Assembly (NCBI GenBank): GCA_037447655.1
Contig: JBBHKE010002118.1
Coordinates: forward strand, 114,151 to 128,657
Direction: 5' to 3'
Length of the DNA: 14,507 nt
Source of the DNA: Zygnema cylindricum
Lineage: Eukaryota; Streptophyta; Zygnematophyceae; Zygnematales; Zygnemataceae
Under the pieces are notes generated by a model. That model saw nothing but the letters and a program-made list of their open reading frames with translations. It did no database searches and had not been told where the DNA came from. Position numbers and translations under genes: made by a program. Shown in pieces: positions 13,370 through 14,507 of this stretch; position 1 is the stretch's first letter, and the number at the start of each line of letters is the position of its first letter.

Positions 13370-14127
13370 AGTGTTGAGGCAAACGGAGGCAAACGGAGGA
13401 AATGGGAAGCAAAGAGGCAAAGAGAGCCAAACGGAGCCAAAACGGAAGCAAAGGGAGGCAAATGGAGACAAACGGGTAAAAACATAAGCAAACAGAGGCA
13501 AGGGAGGCAAACGGGGGCAATCAAAGGCGAATGGAGTCAAATGTGAGGCAAACGGAGGCAAAGGGAAGCCAATGGAGGCAAACGCAGGCAAAAAGAGGCA
13601 AACTGAAGCAAAAGGAGGTAAGCAATGTCGCCAAAGAGGCAAATGAAGACAAAGATGACAAACAAAGGCAAACAAAGGCGTACAAAAACAAACAAGGGCA
13701 AACAAAGGAAAACGAAAGCAAACAAAGACAAACATGGGTTAACGAAGATATTTGGAGAGAAATTTGGGAGAAAGAAAGGCGAACTTGGGCAAATGTAGGC
13801 AAACAAAAGAAAAAGAAGGAAATAGAGGAAAACAGAGCCTAACGGAGGCAAATAGAGGTATTTGCAAAAAAACGGAGACAACAGGGGGCAAACCGGGGCA
13901 ATGAGAGGCAATGGGAAGGGCACAAAGTCAAGTACGGTTAAATGGAGCTAAACAAAGGCAAACCAGGGCAAATGAAGGCAGCCGAAGCTAATGGGTAGTC
14001 AACAAAGGCAAACACGGTAGAAAAACAAAAACAAACGGAGGGAAATGGTGGCCAACAGAGGCAAACCTAAACAATGGGAGGCATACAAAGGTAAAAGGAA
14101 GTCGTTGTGAGGCAATGGAGGCAAACA
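13370..14127. repeat. Degenerate GGCAAACGGA minisatellite, period about 10 bp
   Basis: The core AGGCAAACGG recurs throughout with many substitutions and small indels. In the first 110 bp, A-tracts start at 13381, 13391, 13400, 13411, 13419, 13429, 13439, 13450, 13460, 13470, 13478 and 13490. Long open frames on both strands are by-products of the repeat. Confidence 0.85.
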
Positions 14128-14507
14128 TAGACAAACACAAGCCATAGAGGCAAATGGAAGCAAACATAGACAAACACAGGCCTTAGAGGCATATGGAGGC
14201 AAACATAGACAAACACCGGCCTTAAAGGCAAATGCAGGCAAACATAGACAAACACAGGCCTTAGAGGCAAATGGAGGAAAACGTAGACAAACACAGGCCT
14301 TAGAGGCATATGGAGGCAAACCTAGACAAACACCAGCCTTAGAGGCAAATGGAGGCTAACATAGACAAACACAAGCCTTAGAGGCAAATAGAGGCAAACA
14401 TAGACAAAGGAGGTAAACGGAGATTCCGGATATAAACAGATACCAACGAACGTAAACGGGGATTCCGTATACAAACAGATACAAACGGAAATAGACGGAG
14501 ATTCCGA
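14128..14507. repeat. 39-bp tandem array, indel-free, continuing past the right edge
   Basis: TAGACAAA (one variant TAGACAAAG) starts at 14128, 14167, 14206, 14245, 14284, 14323, 14362 and 14401, exactly 39 bp apart. A second unit type (AAACGGRGATTCCG) then starts at 14415, 14454 and 14493, again 39 bp apart. Each 39-mer looks like about four of the 10-bp cores. Confidence 0.95.

Noticed and set aside
13097-13546. Plus-strand open frame of 149 residues over the GTAC cluster
   Set aside because: It begins with GTG rather than ATG and runs into the minisatellite. No recognisable domain is present.
13334-14319. Cys/Phe/Leu-rich minus-strand frames with a 13-residue repeat (PPFASKACVCLCL)
   Set aside because: All minus frames are open because the satellite period is a multiple of three. 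There is no start context, no splice logic and no family resemblance.
14128-14507. CRISPR-like regular repeats
   Set aside because: The repeats are directly abutting 39-mers without unique spacers, in a eukaryotic genome. This is satellite DNA.
13370-14507. Telomere-type repeat
   Set aside because: The units (GGCAAACGGA and the 39-mers) do not match TTTAGGG or TTAGGG, and the array is degenerate.

Overview
This window comes from the nuclear genome of a photosynthetic eukaryote, almost certainly a streptophyte (charophyte alga or land plant). Two spliced genes lie in tandem on the minus strand. Their predicted exons translate to plant-type proteins, and their introns have T-rich sense strands with GT...AG borders. 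I cannot name the species. A repeat-rich charophyte or an early-diverging plant fits, but that is inference.

Layout from left to right. Positions 1-5606 (minus) hold a plant-type enolase gene. Twelve exons give the first 336 residues, and the C-terminal quarter runs off the left edge. Positions 5607-7369 are intergenic: a GC-rich enolase promoter/leader at about 5607-6200, then AT-rich DNA that includes the 3' end of the next gene. Positions 7370-12874 (minus) hold a GET3/ArsA-family ATPase of the plastid GET3B type, with ten recognised exons and a Ser/Leu/Pro-rich N-terminal transit-peptide-like region. From about 9480 to 13110 the introns, leader and part of exon 1 of this gene are riddled with GA-rich repeats, all with CT in the sense strand. 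Positions 13111-13369 are a unique stretch with a dense cluster of GTAC motifs. From 13370 to the right edge the window is satellite DNA: first a degenerate AAA-phased array of about 10 bp period, then a register-perfect 39-bp array.

The two genes have no obvious functional link: one is glycolytic, the other handles tail-anchored or membrane proteins in plastids. The oddities are concentrated in the GET3B gene. The exon expected to carry the second half of switch II is not present in the intron where it should be. A degenerate in-frame second copy of the P-loop exon start lies upstream of the real one. The acceptor of the P-loop exon is ambiguous. The gene may therefore be damaged, misassembled across repeats, or spliced unusually. 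I see no CRISPR array, rRNA, tRNA or recognisable transposon gene, and no clear novel multi-gene system.
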